Shown here: in pieces, positions 22,941 to 33,891 of the stretch
Numbering within the stretch: the stretch's first letter is position 1
Layout: each line of letters begins with the position of its first letter
From: Venturia oleaginea
Lineage: Eukaryota > Ascomycota > Dothideomycetes > Venturiales > Venturiaceae
NCBI GenBank assembly: GCA_013176395.1
Contig: JABMLP010000017.1
Location: forward strand, 992,001-1,056,000
Length of the DNA: 64,000 nucleotides
Direction of reading: 5' to 3'
Made by a program: the position numbers and the translations under genes
The notes under the pieces: model-generated
Told to the model about the DNA's origin: nothing
Database searches by the model: none
What the model saw: only the letters and a program-made list of their open reading frames with translations

Positions 22941-24536
22941 CTATATATTGTCACCCTGATTGATACCCCTGCCTCCATAATGCGTTTCAGCATTCTCCCA
23001 CCCACCTTCATCCTCATGATCGTCATGAGGTAACTTATACACCTTCTGCGGTGTCGCTTGTCTAGCTCCCCAAAACTTCTTCCTACTCCTCGGCGTCAAA
23101 GTTTCCATCTCGATATCCTTCTTATCATCAAATCCACTGCTTGTAGCTGCATCCTCCGCTGCCCATCTCTTTTCCTGATCCTTGGCATACTTGTTGCTCC
23201 TCCAAAATATAAACCACATTGTTAAGGAGGTGAGAATTGCCGTGCCGCCGATCACACCACCTATTACTGCGCCAATGAGTCCTTGTTTGAGGAACGTGGA
23301 GCCGCCGCTGTAATTGTGCGGAACAGGAATGGTGCCTGGGCAGAAGGTTGTAGGAATAACGTAATTGTTCTTTTGGACGGCCTCTGCGAGGTGGAATGTG
23401 GAAGATTCGAAGTCGAGCATGAGGTAGATATGTGTAAGGAAAGCAGTAGAGAGGAAGAATGGTCCATCATAGTCATCATCGTTGTTTTCTTGCACAGGCG
23501 ATATGTTGGTGATATTCGAGACGATCGAAGTTGGCAAGGTGATTTTGAATTCGCCAATATGGATCGTCATGGTTCCATTGAAAGGATGGTCCAGACGGAG
23601 AGACTTGTCAGGGTAGTCTGATGATTTCCCAGATAGCAGATTTGCAAAGTTCTTCGTGACGCTCGTGGGAAACAGCATGGGATACTGATCTGTCGTTATC
23701 CTTGCTTCAAAAGACTTCCCGTTGTCCATGATAGACTTGTTCTTCATGTCAGAACTACCAGGAACCTCGATGGTGATATCCGTCACAGTAACTGGCAAGT
23801 AGTCTGGGTTCGCGAGGTCCATCTTGTATGTATGGACCGGATTTTTAAATCGGCCAGCATCATAACCTCCAAAAGTATTACTGCCATTTACAACTCCTCC
23901 CGCCCGTTCCATGCCAGCACCAATGTAGAGAGAATATGTCTTTGCTGCGATCAAATTAAGCTGCGAGAGACGTTCCAGAATTGTGGACGACGAGCCAATT
24001 CCGACTATGCCTGGATCGAGATCTCCAGCGTTAGCAAATTCGACAGGGGCATCGCGCGCAAGAGTCTGGAAGGCGGAATCTGTAAGAAACCAGTGTGTAT
24101 AGAGGTGAATATCGTCGGTCCCCTTGACACCCCGGCTTGCGATATCTTCGCTGTCCTTGGACAAGTAGCGGAGATCTTCTTTGAATCTACACTCCAGTTA
24201 GCTAGGAGCACTAGTAGCAATTGAAATCTCAGGCACATACGAGGTCGACAAGTTGTACTTGACATTTCCGCCCGTAGCACCCATACAATTCGTTAAGTCG
24301 CTGTTTGAGCAGAACTCGGAGGAGGCAAATGAAGTCTCATTTCGCCGTAACGATGGCCAGATACTCTGATTCTGAAATGGATTCCCCACTCCGATAAAGC
24401 TCCCATACGGAAACGCGTTTGTGCCATTGACGACTCTCTTGTGTATGTCAACATATACAGGCTTTATCGAGCAATTCGCCGCCAGTATTGACTCGGTCAA
24501 AGACGCCAGCAGCACCGTCGCGCAAAACCTCGCCAT
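22941..24536 (-). CDS. Pepsin-like membrane protein without catalytic aspartates, 513 aa
   Basis: Exons 24536-24241 and 24186-22941 flank a 54-bp intron (GTATGT...GTGTAG); phases close to 514 codons. There is a signal peptide (MARFCATVLLASLTESILA), then an extracellular domain with aspartyl-protease (A1) landmarks: VGNPFQNQSIWPSL, GIVGIGSSSTILERL, TYSLYIGAG and NTFGGYDAGRF. The positions where DTG and DSG triads should be hold other residues (the second region reads ARITTDQYPML), so it is probably not a protease. One transmembrane helix (GAVIGGVIGGTAILTSLTMW) is followed by a charged cytoplasmic tail of about 75 residues. Several N-glycosylation sequons occur. Likely a plasma-membrane surface protein. 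Confidence 0.78.
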
Positions 24537-25825
24537 CCTGTCGGTGCGTCCAGCCCAAGACCAAGTTCTACTATGGGGTATTCGGTTACTGATGGAATCC
24601 TGCTACGACCAGCGGCAGAGTAGTAGCGAAGTGTGAAGTGTGTAGCCAGTGAAGTAGTATTTTGGGACAGAAAGTGGAGATTTGAGAGTGAGATGGAAGA
24701 AAAGGCTATGCGAAGACGGCTTGTCTTTCGACGTCAGCTTACACAACAAGGCTTGTTTTTCTACCACCTCAGGCCTGGACATGGCGGTGCTTATACCTCA
24801 CGCCTGAAAGCCTGTGTAGCCATCGTTTGTCGCACGGAACTACTGACAGGTCAAACATAATCTATCCGCAAGCGGAGATATAGATAGAAATCCAAGAAGG
24901 AAATGCCAGGATGAAGGTGTGACAGGCAAGCACTGCAGGAGGCCATCTCACAGTGAGCCAGTGGAAAGTGGTGGAGGGGATTTTGGTGTCGCATGAGGTC
25001 CCAGGATGGGTTTCGAGGCGCTGAAGGCTAAATGATCCGCTTTCGGGGCCCACGAATTGCAGGCGGGGAAAATGCTTATAATTAGTGCATGAAGCGGCGG
25101 GGCTAAAGGAAGTGCCATTTCTAGCCGTTAGCAGTAGGGATAAGGCTGTGGCGAACATCTCGACACTTGACCATCGCAATTTTCTGTCAGTAAATAGCGA
25201 ATTTTCCTTCTAAGGAACGTTTAATCACACATCGAGGTTGATACACTCCTGGCATTTTGATTGCGAAAATCGTCAGAAAACTCAGCCATATCAACCTTAG
25301 TAGACAGAGAAGGAAGACAAGAGGTGATGTTCGCTATTCGCTGTTGAGACGATGGTGTCGATATCTATTTCTCCTAGCGCTTGCTTCTCAAAAGTGCAAA
25401 GTCCCTCCAAGATGTTGGACATGATAAAACTCCCACATGATAATACTGTTACTCCAACCTCCTTTAGTGATGCTGTCCTCGATACATCCCATATAATACA
25501 ATCATGTACATTCATCCATCCATCCATGCTTCGCTACTGCCCATGCGGCACCAATTCAGGAAAGCAACATAGATATCTCTGGACAATGATCCTCCTTCGT
25601 GCAGTGTACCGAAGGATGATGTGCATGTGTTGCAGTAGTATTGTTGCTCTTACAACGGCCAAAATTTCTCCTGTTCTTACTCCTCATTGTTTTCCAACAA
25701 GGTCCAGCGTTTGTCGTTGGCCTTGGCTCCAGTGCGATGTGCAAGGGTAGTAAGTGTTATTTGGAGGTCATCCTTCTTGCATTTGGGGAATCTGTTCGTA
25801 ATATCAGCAATTGAGTTTCGTGTTC
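24537..25825. other. Intergenic
   Basis: 1.3 kb between two minus-strand genes. Only weak open frames are seen. It contains the promoter of the pepsin-like gene and the 3' flank of the CAF-1 gene. Confidence 0.5.
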
Positions 25826-27763
25826 TCATGCAAGATATTGGACGTACTTGGCCTTCAGGTGTTCTAACATAGCAAGCTTGGTCATGGTGCTGCCAGCAAT
25901 TTCCTGTCTGAATGCTGGGAGCAGCTCAGCGGAAACCATACGGCCTGCCTTCGTGGTTTTATTAGCTTTGGGAATCTTGCCATTCACGGTCAACTGAGCG
26001 TTGAACCCATGGGGCCGGTCCTGGAGTGGAACACGCGGTGGGTTCATGAGACCCGTTCCGGGCAGCAAGGCCGGATCTTTGGAGATTGAAGGAGCAATGA
26101 AGGAGACTTCTTCTCCCCAGTAAGCATATGTGAAGGGGTCGATCGTTGGTGGTCGTGGATCTTTAGCAAAGTTAGATCATGTCTCCACGCTAATTCGCCA
26201 TAGTGATACTTACCCAACAGCGCTCCCATCTTCAAGCTCGAGAAGTTGGCAACCTGGCCACCATCTGCCGCATGTAAGACTCCAGATGCGTCCTCCCATT
26301 GGAGACCCGTACAAACTGGCAACAAGTCGTTGCTCATCTGTCCTTTGCGTCCCTGCAAGTAGTCGGGTGGATTCTCGTCGTCCAGAAAACCTTCCATATC
26401 CTCGTCACCTTCCTCTTCGTCCTCTTCACCATCGCTGTCGACGTCCTCTCCTTCCTCTGGTTCTTCCCATTCAGCCTCGGAGTCGTAGTCGTAGTCCAAC
26501 TGTGGCAACAGCTGCTGGAACGGATTTCGGGCAAGCTGTCGAGCACGTTTGAGAGATTGTGGTTTGGTCCAGGTACCACAATAAGGCGGTCGTACGTCCT
26601 GGCCAAAGTGTATGTACTTCATTGTGCATTGTTGCAGTAGAGATTGAGGTCCGTCCGCTGAGCTTGAGGTCAAATCGACGGGCTGGTGAGATGGTCCGTG
26701 GAAACGCTCTATGATATCTTGAACTGGGAGAGGTACGTATCCTCGCTCCACTTTGCAGCCAGCCAACACGTCAGTGAATTGAGAGCCCATGTTGATGGGA
26801 TCTGACTTTGCAGTTGCCTTATCTGGTCTGGCGTTGAAGTAGCTGTCCAGGTGCTCGTTGACACGCGCCAATTCCTTCTCGAGTGGTAAGAAACGGTTGT
26901 GAACTGCCATTGTAGCTTGCTTTGGCACATTAAATGGCAGAAATCTCATGCTCTTAATCTGTTCACTCGAATTAGACATTAAGTTCAACTTCGGTAAATC
27001 AGCGAATAAGGATTCTACTGGTTCTCCAGGTTCCAATGATAAGGATTTCCTCCTAGCCTCATCCTTTGATATGAATTTCGCGGGCGATGGGCTGGTAGGT
27101 GCCTTTATAAGTTTGGAATCGCTCAACGGTGCGGCTGGTGAAGATGGCTTGGGGTTCATGAAAAAATTGGTGAGACGAGGTTGAGCCTTAAAACTCTCAG
27201 CAAAGGGAGCAATACAAGCTGGGGAGGATGATACTCACACGCTCTTTCTTGAGCTTCGCTTCTTCACGGGCGTTCTTCTTTGCTTCGGCCTCTGCGGCCT
27301 TCCTTGATCTTTCCTCTTCCTTGGCCTTTCGTTTTTGTTCCTGTTCTGCAACCTTCTTCTTTCTATCCTCCTCCTTCTTGGCAGCTGCTTCAGCTCTCTC
27401 TTTCTCTTTTGCAGCCTTCTCCTTTTCCTTGGCTTCCTTCTTCGCGGCCTTCTCTGCCTGTTCTTGAGCCTTTTCTACAGGATTGGGCTTTCGGCGTTTC
27501 GCTGGCGGAGCAGCTTTCTGAGTGTTGGTGGTGGGGATGGTCGACGAAGCGGGATTGGATGTCGGCGGCGGTGATCGAGCTGTATTGGCTGTGGACGGTA
27601 ACTCGGAGGCATCTCGCGAGGAAGTATCGGCTGGACTGGAGAGTGGAGAGCTTGCAATTGTGGAGGTTGCTTTAATTGGAGTATTGCACATGTCGTCGAT
27701 GACGGTTTCATCTTTGGGAAATGGACGCTTCAGCGATGGCGCGGCCACTGCTGTGTCTGCCAT
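25826..27763 (-). CDS. rlf2: Chromatin assembly factor 1 large subunit (p150/Cac1), 610 aa
   Basis: Exons 27763-27239, 27186-26214 and 26160-25826; introns of 52 bp (GTGAGT...TTTTAAG) and 53 bp (GTAAGT...CTAAAG). A Ser/Pro-rich N-terminus is followed by a long KER-type charged coiled coil (KAAKKEAKEKEKAAKEKERA, about residues 95-175). Directly after the first junction comes a PIP box, QPRLTNFF, for binding PCNA. The conserved CAF1A block is next (KYIHFGQDVRPPYCGTW), then the acidic ED segment. A winged-helix-like C-terminus ends ...TKLAMLEHLKAKYVQYLA. It is the scaffold of the CAF-1 complex that deposits H3-H4 behind replication forks in the nucleus. It is divergent from SPO11 across 406 bp. 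Confidence 0.9.
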
Positions 27764-28169
27764 TGTGAGTGTAATTGCGGGCTGCGTGATATGCGGTGGA
27801 TAATGGAGGTTATATCGCGTTGACAGGGAGTGGTGGTGTTGGCTGTTGAAAGGTCGACGCGGTTGTTTGAAAGTGCCTGGAGACGTGTCTTAGCGCGATT
27901 CCGCTAATAAAAATATAATAGCATCGACTCGAACGGGCTAGCGCACTTGTAAGCGAAGATACCTGCCTGAAAACTTCAAGTTTCTCACCATCACCAGAAG
28001 CCTGTTATCATAATAAATCGTATGCCTAGTAGGCAACCTCGAGAAATGACCGCGTGATACAACCAATGTCCAATTCCGCTCTGTATCGACCCGCCATCAA
28101 GATTTGGGCTCGAAAAGATTCCGTCTCGTCTTTAATTGTTGCTTGAGCTCGATCGTGTTGTAGATAACA
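27764..28169. promoter_or_regulatory. Shared divergent promoter region of CAF-1 p150 and SPO11
   Basis: 406 bp separates the two start codons. An ACGCG core (in GTCGACGCGGTT, near 27851-27862) resembles the MluI cell-cycle box bound by MBF-type factors in yeasts. This is suggestive only; other GCGCG and CGCG words occur nearby. No TATA box is obvious. Confidence 0.35.
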
Positions 28170-29668
28170 ATGGATGTCACAAGCGGATCGCGAGAGAGGT
28201 TTGTCTCATCATGTGTTCTTTGCTCTTGCTGTCTCTTTGATATCACTGGATCCCCAGCCCGCTGATTGCCTGACCAGAGTATGGATCATTGACCGCATTG
28301 AGGCTATATTCGAACAGCAACTGGATGCCATCAGCTCGAATGACCAGCATCTCTCCGTGACAGTCAAGACCAGGACTCCATCACGGGTTTCACTGAAGGT
28401 GACGGACGGCACAAAGAATTCAACGGCTCCAAGGACGCGCACGTTGCAGTTCCCTGGCAAACATGAGAAAGAAGCATGGAGATACAGTCAGCTCGGTGTC
28501 CGCGCTTTCCCCACCTGTTCTGATATTATCTAGCTGTCGTAATTCGAATTCTAGAGCTCATTCATGACGCACTTGTTCATGAAGTAACCATCACGAAGAG
28601 GTATCGACTTATGACAAATCGTCTTGCATCCTTCTCAGGTCTTCAGCTTACCTTTCCAAGAGAGATATATTACAGGGATCCTGCACTGTTTTCCAAGCAA
28701 GTTATTGTTGATCGCTATGTCGATGACCTAGCGTGTACCTTTGGTGTTCCCAGAGCTCTCCTCAATGTGGTGCGCGTCTGAAAGTCCATGGTTGTTGCGG
28801 CCATCCTGTTGATTATTCCCAGACTGCGACCGCAAAAGGCCTCGTCGCTGGTGCTTTCGTCATTACTCGAAGAGATGGAACAAGAATTAAAGGCTGGTCT
28901 GAGAGAGAGGTAGGTCACAGTCATTTCGGCAGATCTCAGCTGACGACTTACTAGGGTATGCTTGTGTCCTCGCTATCAGATGACGAGACAGTCAATATCG
29001 ATGAAGTGAATTGGATTCTAGTCGTCGAGAAAGAGGTGCGGATGTGTGCACAAGGTTTGCAGCAGCAACCACTGACCCGGGAGTAGGCGACATTTCGCTC
29101 ACTTGTGTCTTCAAGCCTCTGGGCTTCACTTGCCTCTCATGGCATTCTGATCACAGTAAGGGTTGCCTTCGGATATAACAAATCGACTTCGAGCTCACCA
29201 TAATAGGCCAAAGGTTACCCGGACATTGCCACAAGATCCCTTCTTCGATCGCTGGTTACGCCAACCCCTCGCAATGACTTGACGCAGTGTCCACTATACG
29301 GACTCATGGATTATGATCCTGACGGTCTCGACATCCTGTCTACATACAAACACGGCTCCAAAGCATTAGCCCATCAAAGTGCGGAACTCGCGCTGCCCTC
29401 GATACAATGGATCGGAATCAAGAGCTCTCACGTTGGCCTGGAGGACGATCATCATCAAACGCAGGGACTGCTAAAGCTCTCAGCTCGTGACCGCCGCAAA
29501 GCGACATCAATGCTGGGAAGAGAGCAATTTGCCGAAGGCGGTGCTGAGCCGGAGTGGCGCAGGGAGTTGCAGGTCATGCTGATGCTGAATGTCAAAGCTG
29601 AGATCCAGCTATTGGAAGCTCGGCCGGAAGGTGTTGTTGGATATCTTAAGAGTCTTGGGATCAGTTGA
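28170..29668 (+). CDS. spo11: Meiotic recombination protein SPO11/Rec12, 373 aa
   Basis: Eight exons: 28170-28198, 28278-28495, 28534-28600, 28661-28769, 28823-28909, 28955-29035, 29087-29155, 29207-29668. All introns are GT-AG, of 79, 38, 60, 53, 45, 51 and 51 bp, and the exons sum to 374 codons. The winged-helix part contains the catalytic tyrosine motif (LIHDALVHEV, TKREIYYRDPALF). VDRYVDDLACTFGVPRALLN and AKGLVAGAF follow. The TOPRIM fold carries the acidic DYDPDGLDILSTYKHGSKAL. The protein is the topoisomerase VI A-like transesterase that makes meiotic double-strand breaks. The 38-bp intron is unusually short but removes an in-frame stop and restores a conserved helix. Its many introns are usual for this gene. 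Confidence 0.92.
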
Positions 29669-29947
29669 ACGAATCCGTGGGATATTGGCGCGATGTTATT
29701 TGACCACGGTCACCAGCCCGCCAAAATCACACCCTGTTCATCTACAATGGCGGTTTTGAGCAGATTAGATCCGATCAGCTTCGATGCACATGTCGATTTG
29801 CTTATAGCCGCGTGAGGAATATATTGTGCCTTGTTTTCTAGCGCACGACGCAGCTCGCTTTTGTGATTCCTCAACATCTCTAGCAATTTTACGATATCAA
29901 TGACTAGTTCAAGACGTCGACCCGATTTCAAATAAATGCAATTGTGC

Positions 29948-30904
29948 TCAAACCTCAACAGCCAGCCTGACTTTTAACAGATCCCCCTCCAAAATCCTCT
30001 CCTTCTTGCCCTCCAACTCGTCAACATCCCATGTACAGCTCACATACCGTCCCGAAAGCCAGTCCCTCCTCTCTCCAGCAAACCAAATCATTGAATCTCC
30101 AGACAACTCGGGCTCATCAACAAGCACCGCATGCATCCACTCCGGCATACCAAAGGCCAATTCCGTCTTTACTCCGCCAGGATGAACCGCCATGGCGATC
30201 AACCCCTCTTTCTCGTACTCAACCACCAGAAATTCGGTAAAACGACAAATGGCCAGTTTGGCGGTTTGATACGCCGATGCGCCAAGCCCGATTCTGTGCG
30301 CGCCCACAGAGGAAATATTGAGAATTGTCTTTGTTGGGCTGGCGAGCAGGAGAGGCAAAAAGGCGCGGGTGACTAGATATGTTCCCTTGATATTTGTTGT
30401 CATGGATGTCCACCAATCCGTGGGATCCGAATCAGCCACAGGCCGCCAGGTTTCGAGATAGCCGGCATTGTTTATCAAAACATCCAGACTTTTCAGTTCT
30501 TGGGAGATTGCTTCTGCTGCCGCTGAGACGCTGGATTCGTCTGTGACGTCGAGTTTTAGCGTGATGACTTTTGGATCTGGGCGATTGGCTTTCTGGGCTG
30601 CGGATTTTATTTCGGGATTTAGGGAGTCGAGAGACGATCGTGCTGCTATGATTATGGTTGATGCGCCTGCTTTTGCGAAGCTGAGGGCTGTTGCTCGACC
30701 GACGCCTTTCGAGGCGCCTGTTATCAGGACTGATTTCCCTTGAAGGTCGGTTTTCGTCGGGTCGATTGATGGATATGTATCGTTGTGGATTGTTGGAGTG
30801 AAATCAAAACCTAGGATAACTGTTAGACTATATTACCGGAGAGTAGTTCCAAGGACGCTGGTTTTACCTGCTGATGAGAGCTTGCCAACTGGGTTGTCCG
30901 ACAT
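29948..30904 (-). CDS. Short-chain dehydrogenase/reductase, 299 aa
   Basis: A first exon of 37 nt (30904-30868, MSDNPVGKLSSA) joins 30810-29948 after a 57-bp intron (GTAAAA...TCCTAG). The cofactor motif TGASKGVG, the NNAG motif, the catalytic Ser in NISSVGA and YQTAK are all in order, so it is a classical NAD(P)-dependent oxidoreductase. The C-terminus is longer than in minimal SDRs (WDVDELEGKKERI), a pattern common in fungal secondary-metabolism-type SDRs; the substrate is unknown. It converges on SPO11. Confidence 0.9.
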
Positions 30905-31252
30905 TTTGTGTATAGCTTTTCGATTATGTTAGGGTTTGGGAGGAACCGAAGGAATTTTTGTCTGCATCTGAATATATATCCTTCATGTTTCTTAGACAAT
31001 AATGTCGACGTCATCCAAGATTTCAAATCCACAATCTCCGTTGTTTCCTCTTCGGCAGTTCTCAAAATATTGTTTGTAGAAAGGTCGGGGTCTTAACCCC
31101 GTTATTTCCGCCGCAGTTTCCATCTCCCAAAGGCGTGGGCGTGGGGTTTTGATGCATCCCAACCTGTATTTCCGCCGAAGATTTCATCTCCCAAAAACCT
31201 CAGTGTGCAGAGTGAATCTACCCTTCCTACCTGAGAATCCATCCAACCATCT

Positions 31253-32041
31253 ATGCAGCTTTCACCTGCGATGGAATCCGATCTTGACTACAATACCGCC
31301 TCTACCGAAGAGCTCGTCGACTTCTGTAGGCTATCTGCTCATCGAGCTCTTCCTGGTAACCCACACGTCATTCGGCTTTCGCATACGGCCGTCGTGAAGT
31401 TCGGCATACATATACTCAAGGAAGAGGCCGACAATCAAAGCGCTGCCTTTCGTCTACTCAATCCGCACGTCGTTCGTGTTCCCCAGGTCCTTCGTTTCCT
31501 CACGCACCAACTTGGACACGGCACGGAAGAAGGTTATCTTGTTATGGAGTATATAGATGGACAGGCTCTAAACCCAGATTCCTACGTTCAACTAGCGACG
31601 ACATTATTCTCAATACTGGAACAATTCAAAACAATACAATCTGACATCCCTGGTGCTCTGGGGGGTGGACCTGCACGTGGTATTTTCTGGGAGCACGACT
31701 ATCCCCAGTTTTCCTCTCGGGCTGACTTCGACGCGTGGATCAACATGAGACTATTTCACGGAGAAAAATCAAAGCTGGACCATACGCCTTTTACGCTCTG
31801 CCATATGGACCTGGCGCCCCGGAATATACTTCAGTTGCCTGATGGATCTATTTGTCTCATAGACTGGGCCAATGCTGGATTCTATCCGCACATTTTCGAA
31901 GCTGCTATTCTACGGCTGCAGCCGCGCTATAACAAAGAGGGTCCTTTCTATGAAAGCTTGTCACAAGCAATGTGCGCCGATATAGCTCAGCTGCGGTGCG
32001 TGCTGAAGGTCTGGAATAACGAGCAGAGGACCTATATGTAA
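31253..32041 (+). CDS. APH-family kinase-like protein, 262 aa
   Basis: A single open frame with the phosphotransferase fold: a VVKFG strand, a hinge (YLVMEYIDGQAL, about residues 97-110), the catalytic loop HMDLAPRNIL and the metal-binding IDWANAGFYP. The ATG at 31271 (MESDLDY) is an equally plausible start. Fungal genomes hold many such aminoglycoside-phosphotransferase-like proteins of unknown substrate; antibiotic resistance should not be inferred. A GTAAGT donor overlaps the stop codon, so a short spliced C-terminal exon beyond 32041 is possible. Confidence 0.8.
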   Translation: MQLSPAMESDLDYNTASTEELVDFCRLSAHRALPGNPHVIRLSHTAVVKFGIHILKEEADNQSAAFRLLNPHVVRVPQVLRFLTHQLGHGTEEGYLVMEYIDGQALNPDSYVQLATTLFSILEQFKTIQSDIPGALGGGPARGIFWEHDYPQFSSRADFDAWINMRLFHGEKSKLDHTPFTLCHMDLAPRNILQLPDGSICLIDWANAGFYPHIFEAAILRLQPRYNKEGPFYESLSQAMCADIAQLRCVLKVWNNEQRTYM

Positions 32042-32211
32042 GTGCCGTCCTCAACTGCAGATCCATCTGACCGGTCTAATAGCCGTCCAACAAGTATTTC
32101 GAATCGTGCTCCCTTACTATTCCCATCTTTCATTCCACAAGCGTAGGACAAAGCGATCCTCGTCGAGCAAAGCTGGCATTCCAAGTATGTCAAGCACAAA
32201 TCAAGATCCTA

Positions 32212-33045
32212 CTACTCCTCCTCCGGGCCAATGAATCTACCCATTACCATCGGCAGTGGTTCACGCGGGATATTCAGAGAGTAGCTGTTTAGCAAGTGTG
32301 GCAACAATGTTTTAGCAGCATTAGTATCGACGAGGAATCCATGTGTGGCAAAGTCCCGAAGCACGACATATCTACTCAGTTAGTCTTGGATATAATAGAA
32401 GATTTTTGTTGCACTTACTGCCAGTATCGACAACCAGAACCTCCGCCTGACATTTTGTAGTGCTGCCTCTTGTTCTCTCTAATGAGATCGAGGAAATGTT
32501 GTACAGTGACATTGTTGTTGACCTGAAAGTCCCAATGCTGAATTGCACTGCTACTGAGTATATATCCATGATTCGTAACTTGAAAGGTTCCACCGATCAA
32601 GTCGTTATCTATAGTTCTCATGTTGAGACGAACGGAAGTTGTGGCTCCAGTGATCAAGAAGGTCGACCAGTGATTATCGCTGTGCTGAGACTCCTCAATT
32701 TGACCTGCAGTATGGACCACGACTCGAACTGATGTAACAAGTGGACTGGTAGGAGCTGGGGAAACTGGCGTGCTTGCCCGGATGGTGGCTAGTGCTACTG
32801 CTTGTTGTGATGGCGAGCTGTCGAGAATCAAAAAGTGGCTATGACTTGGAGTCGGAGGTAGAGAGGTGCACTTACCACTCAGTGAGCCAGAACCGAGCTG
32901 GCAACCACTGCAGAGTAGGGTATTGTGGTGACAAGGTCGTCATCTTCAGGCGGTAGTAGTAGCCGCTTCCTTGGTACGATAAGGTGTTGTAATAATTCAG
33001 TGTTGCGTCGTCAATCTCACTGGGTAGCCACTGCCTGCTTGCCAT
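32212..33045 (-). CDS. DUF7770-like fungal protein, 242 aa
   Basis: Exons 33045-32876, 32817-32419 and 32371-32212, with introns of 58 bp (GTAAGT...CGACAG) and 47 bp (GTAAGT, CTAAC, GTAG). Phases close to 243 codons. The core reads VTSVRVVVHTAGQ, SDNHWSTFLITG, VRLNMRT, HWDFQVNNNVTVQHFLDLI and MSGGGSGCRYW. I recognise it as a fungal family of unknown function (DUF7770 by memory). The first exon (MASRQWLPSEIDD) is the least certain part. Its 3' end lies 170 bp from the convergent APH-like gene. Confidence 0.62.
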
Positions 33046-33891
33046 TTCTGATATATCTAGAAATCGAGGTATATTTGGTCAGAGCGTGGAGAAGAGCAGT
33101 TACTGCCATGATAGTCGGACCAATCTGGACAATCGGGCGACTACCGAAATACAGACAAGAGGGAGGCGACTGTGCATAGGCCATGCCAATAAGATTGACT
33201 GGTTTCTGTTGAGCTCGAAAAGACCATAGTAAAAAGATTGCTAGTAGCTCCGACCCGCCTAGCCTGCATCACAGTTCCTCAGTCACGGTATAATCTGGCT
33301 TGCTACGGAAACCACTAATGCAGCTCGAATGAAGCCACCCCGCAGTGGGTTTTAAACGAGCGAATTGAAGTCGTGATGAATCCCGGGGCACTGAATTAGC
33401 GCTGTCAGATTGAGCCCAATTGTTGGCTTCCATCTTTGAATTGCGGTGGGCCGTCCCGTCCGACCCTTGTAAATGTGCATTAGTGGTATCTGGAGTAAGC
33501 CAGATTATACTTGGTAAGTTACGGTAGAAGCGTGTGCATTTGGGCTGATTCTTAACCCCGTTATTTCCGCCCCGAGTCTCATCTTCCTGAAACTAGAGGG
33601 GAGGGTGAATTTTCCACCACCACCACCACCACAACACGCCCCCGCTTGCTGACCATGCAAGATAGTAGAGCAGACGAGCGACACCATTCATGTTACACCG
33701 ATCGGCCAGATACATCAGGACACCGCAACCACCAGCTGCCTCATAGAGCGTAGTGCAATGCAGTACCTTATTCCTCAAGGGGTTCACTGGATAACCATGT
33801 CTTGACTTTAAATGTCCTAAACGGCCGCTGCTCCTCGTCTCGTTATCAGAAGAGATCATTTTGGAGCCTGAAATTTGGACGACCCTCTATC
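33046..33891. other. Intergenic, with a motif shared with 31090
   Basis: Contains TTAACCCCGTTATTTCCGCC near 33551, also present near 31092 beside the APH-like gene. It also has a (CCA)n run near 33616. The last 100 bp is the promoter of the peptidase gene. Confidence 0.45.

Noticed and set aside
27228..27803. Several plus-strand open frames rich in Phe, Leu and Ser
   Set aside because: They are antisense shadows of the Lys/Glu/Ala-rich coiled coil of the CAF-1 gene.
31253..32041. Antibiotic-resistance phosphotransferase
   Set aside because: APH-fold proteins are abundant in fungi with unknown substrates; nothing here points to drug modification.
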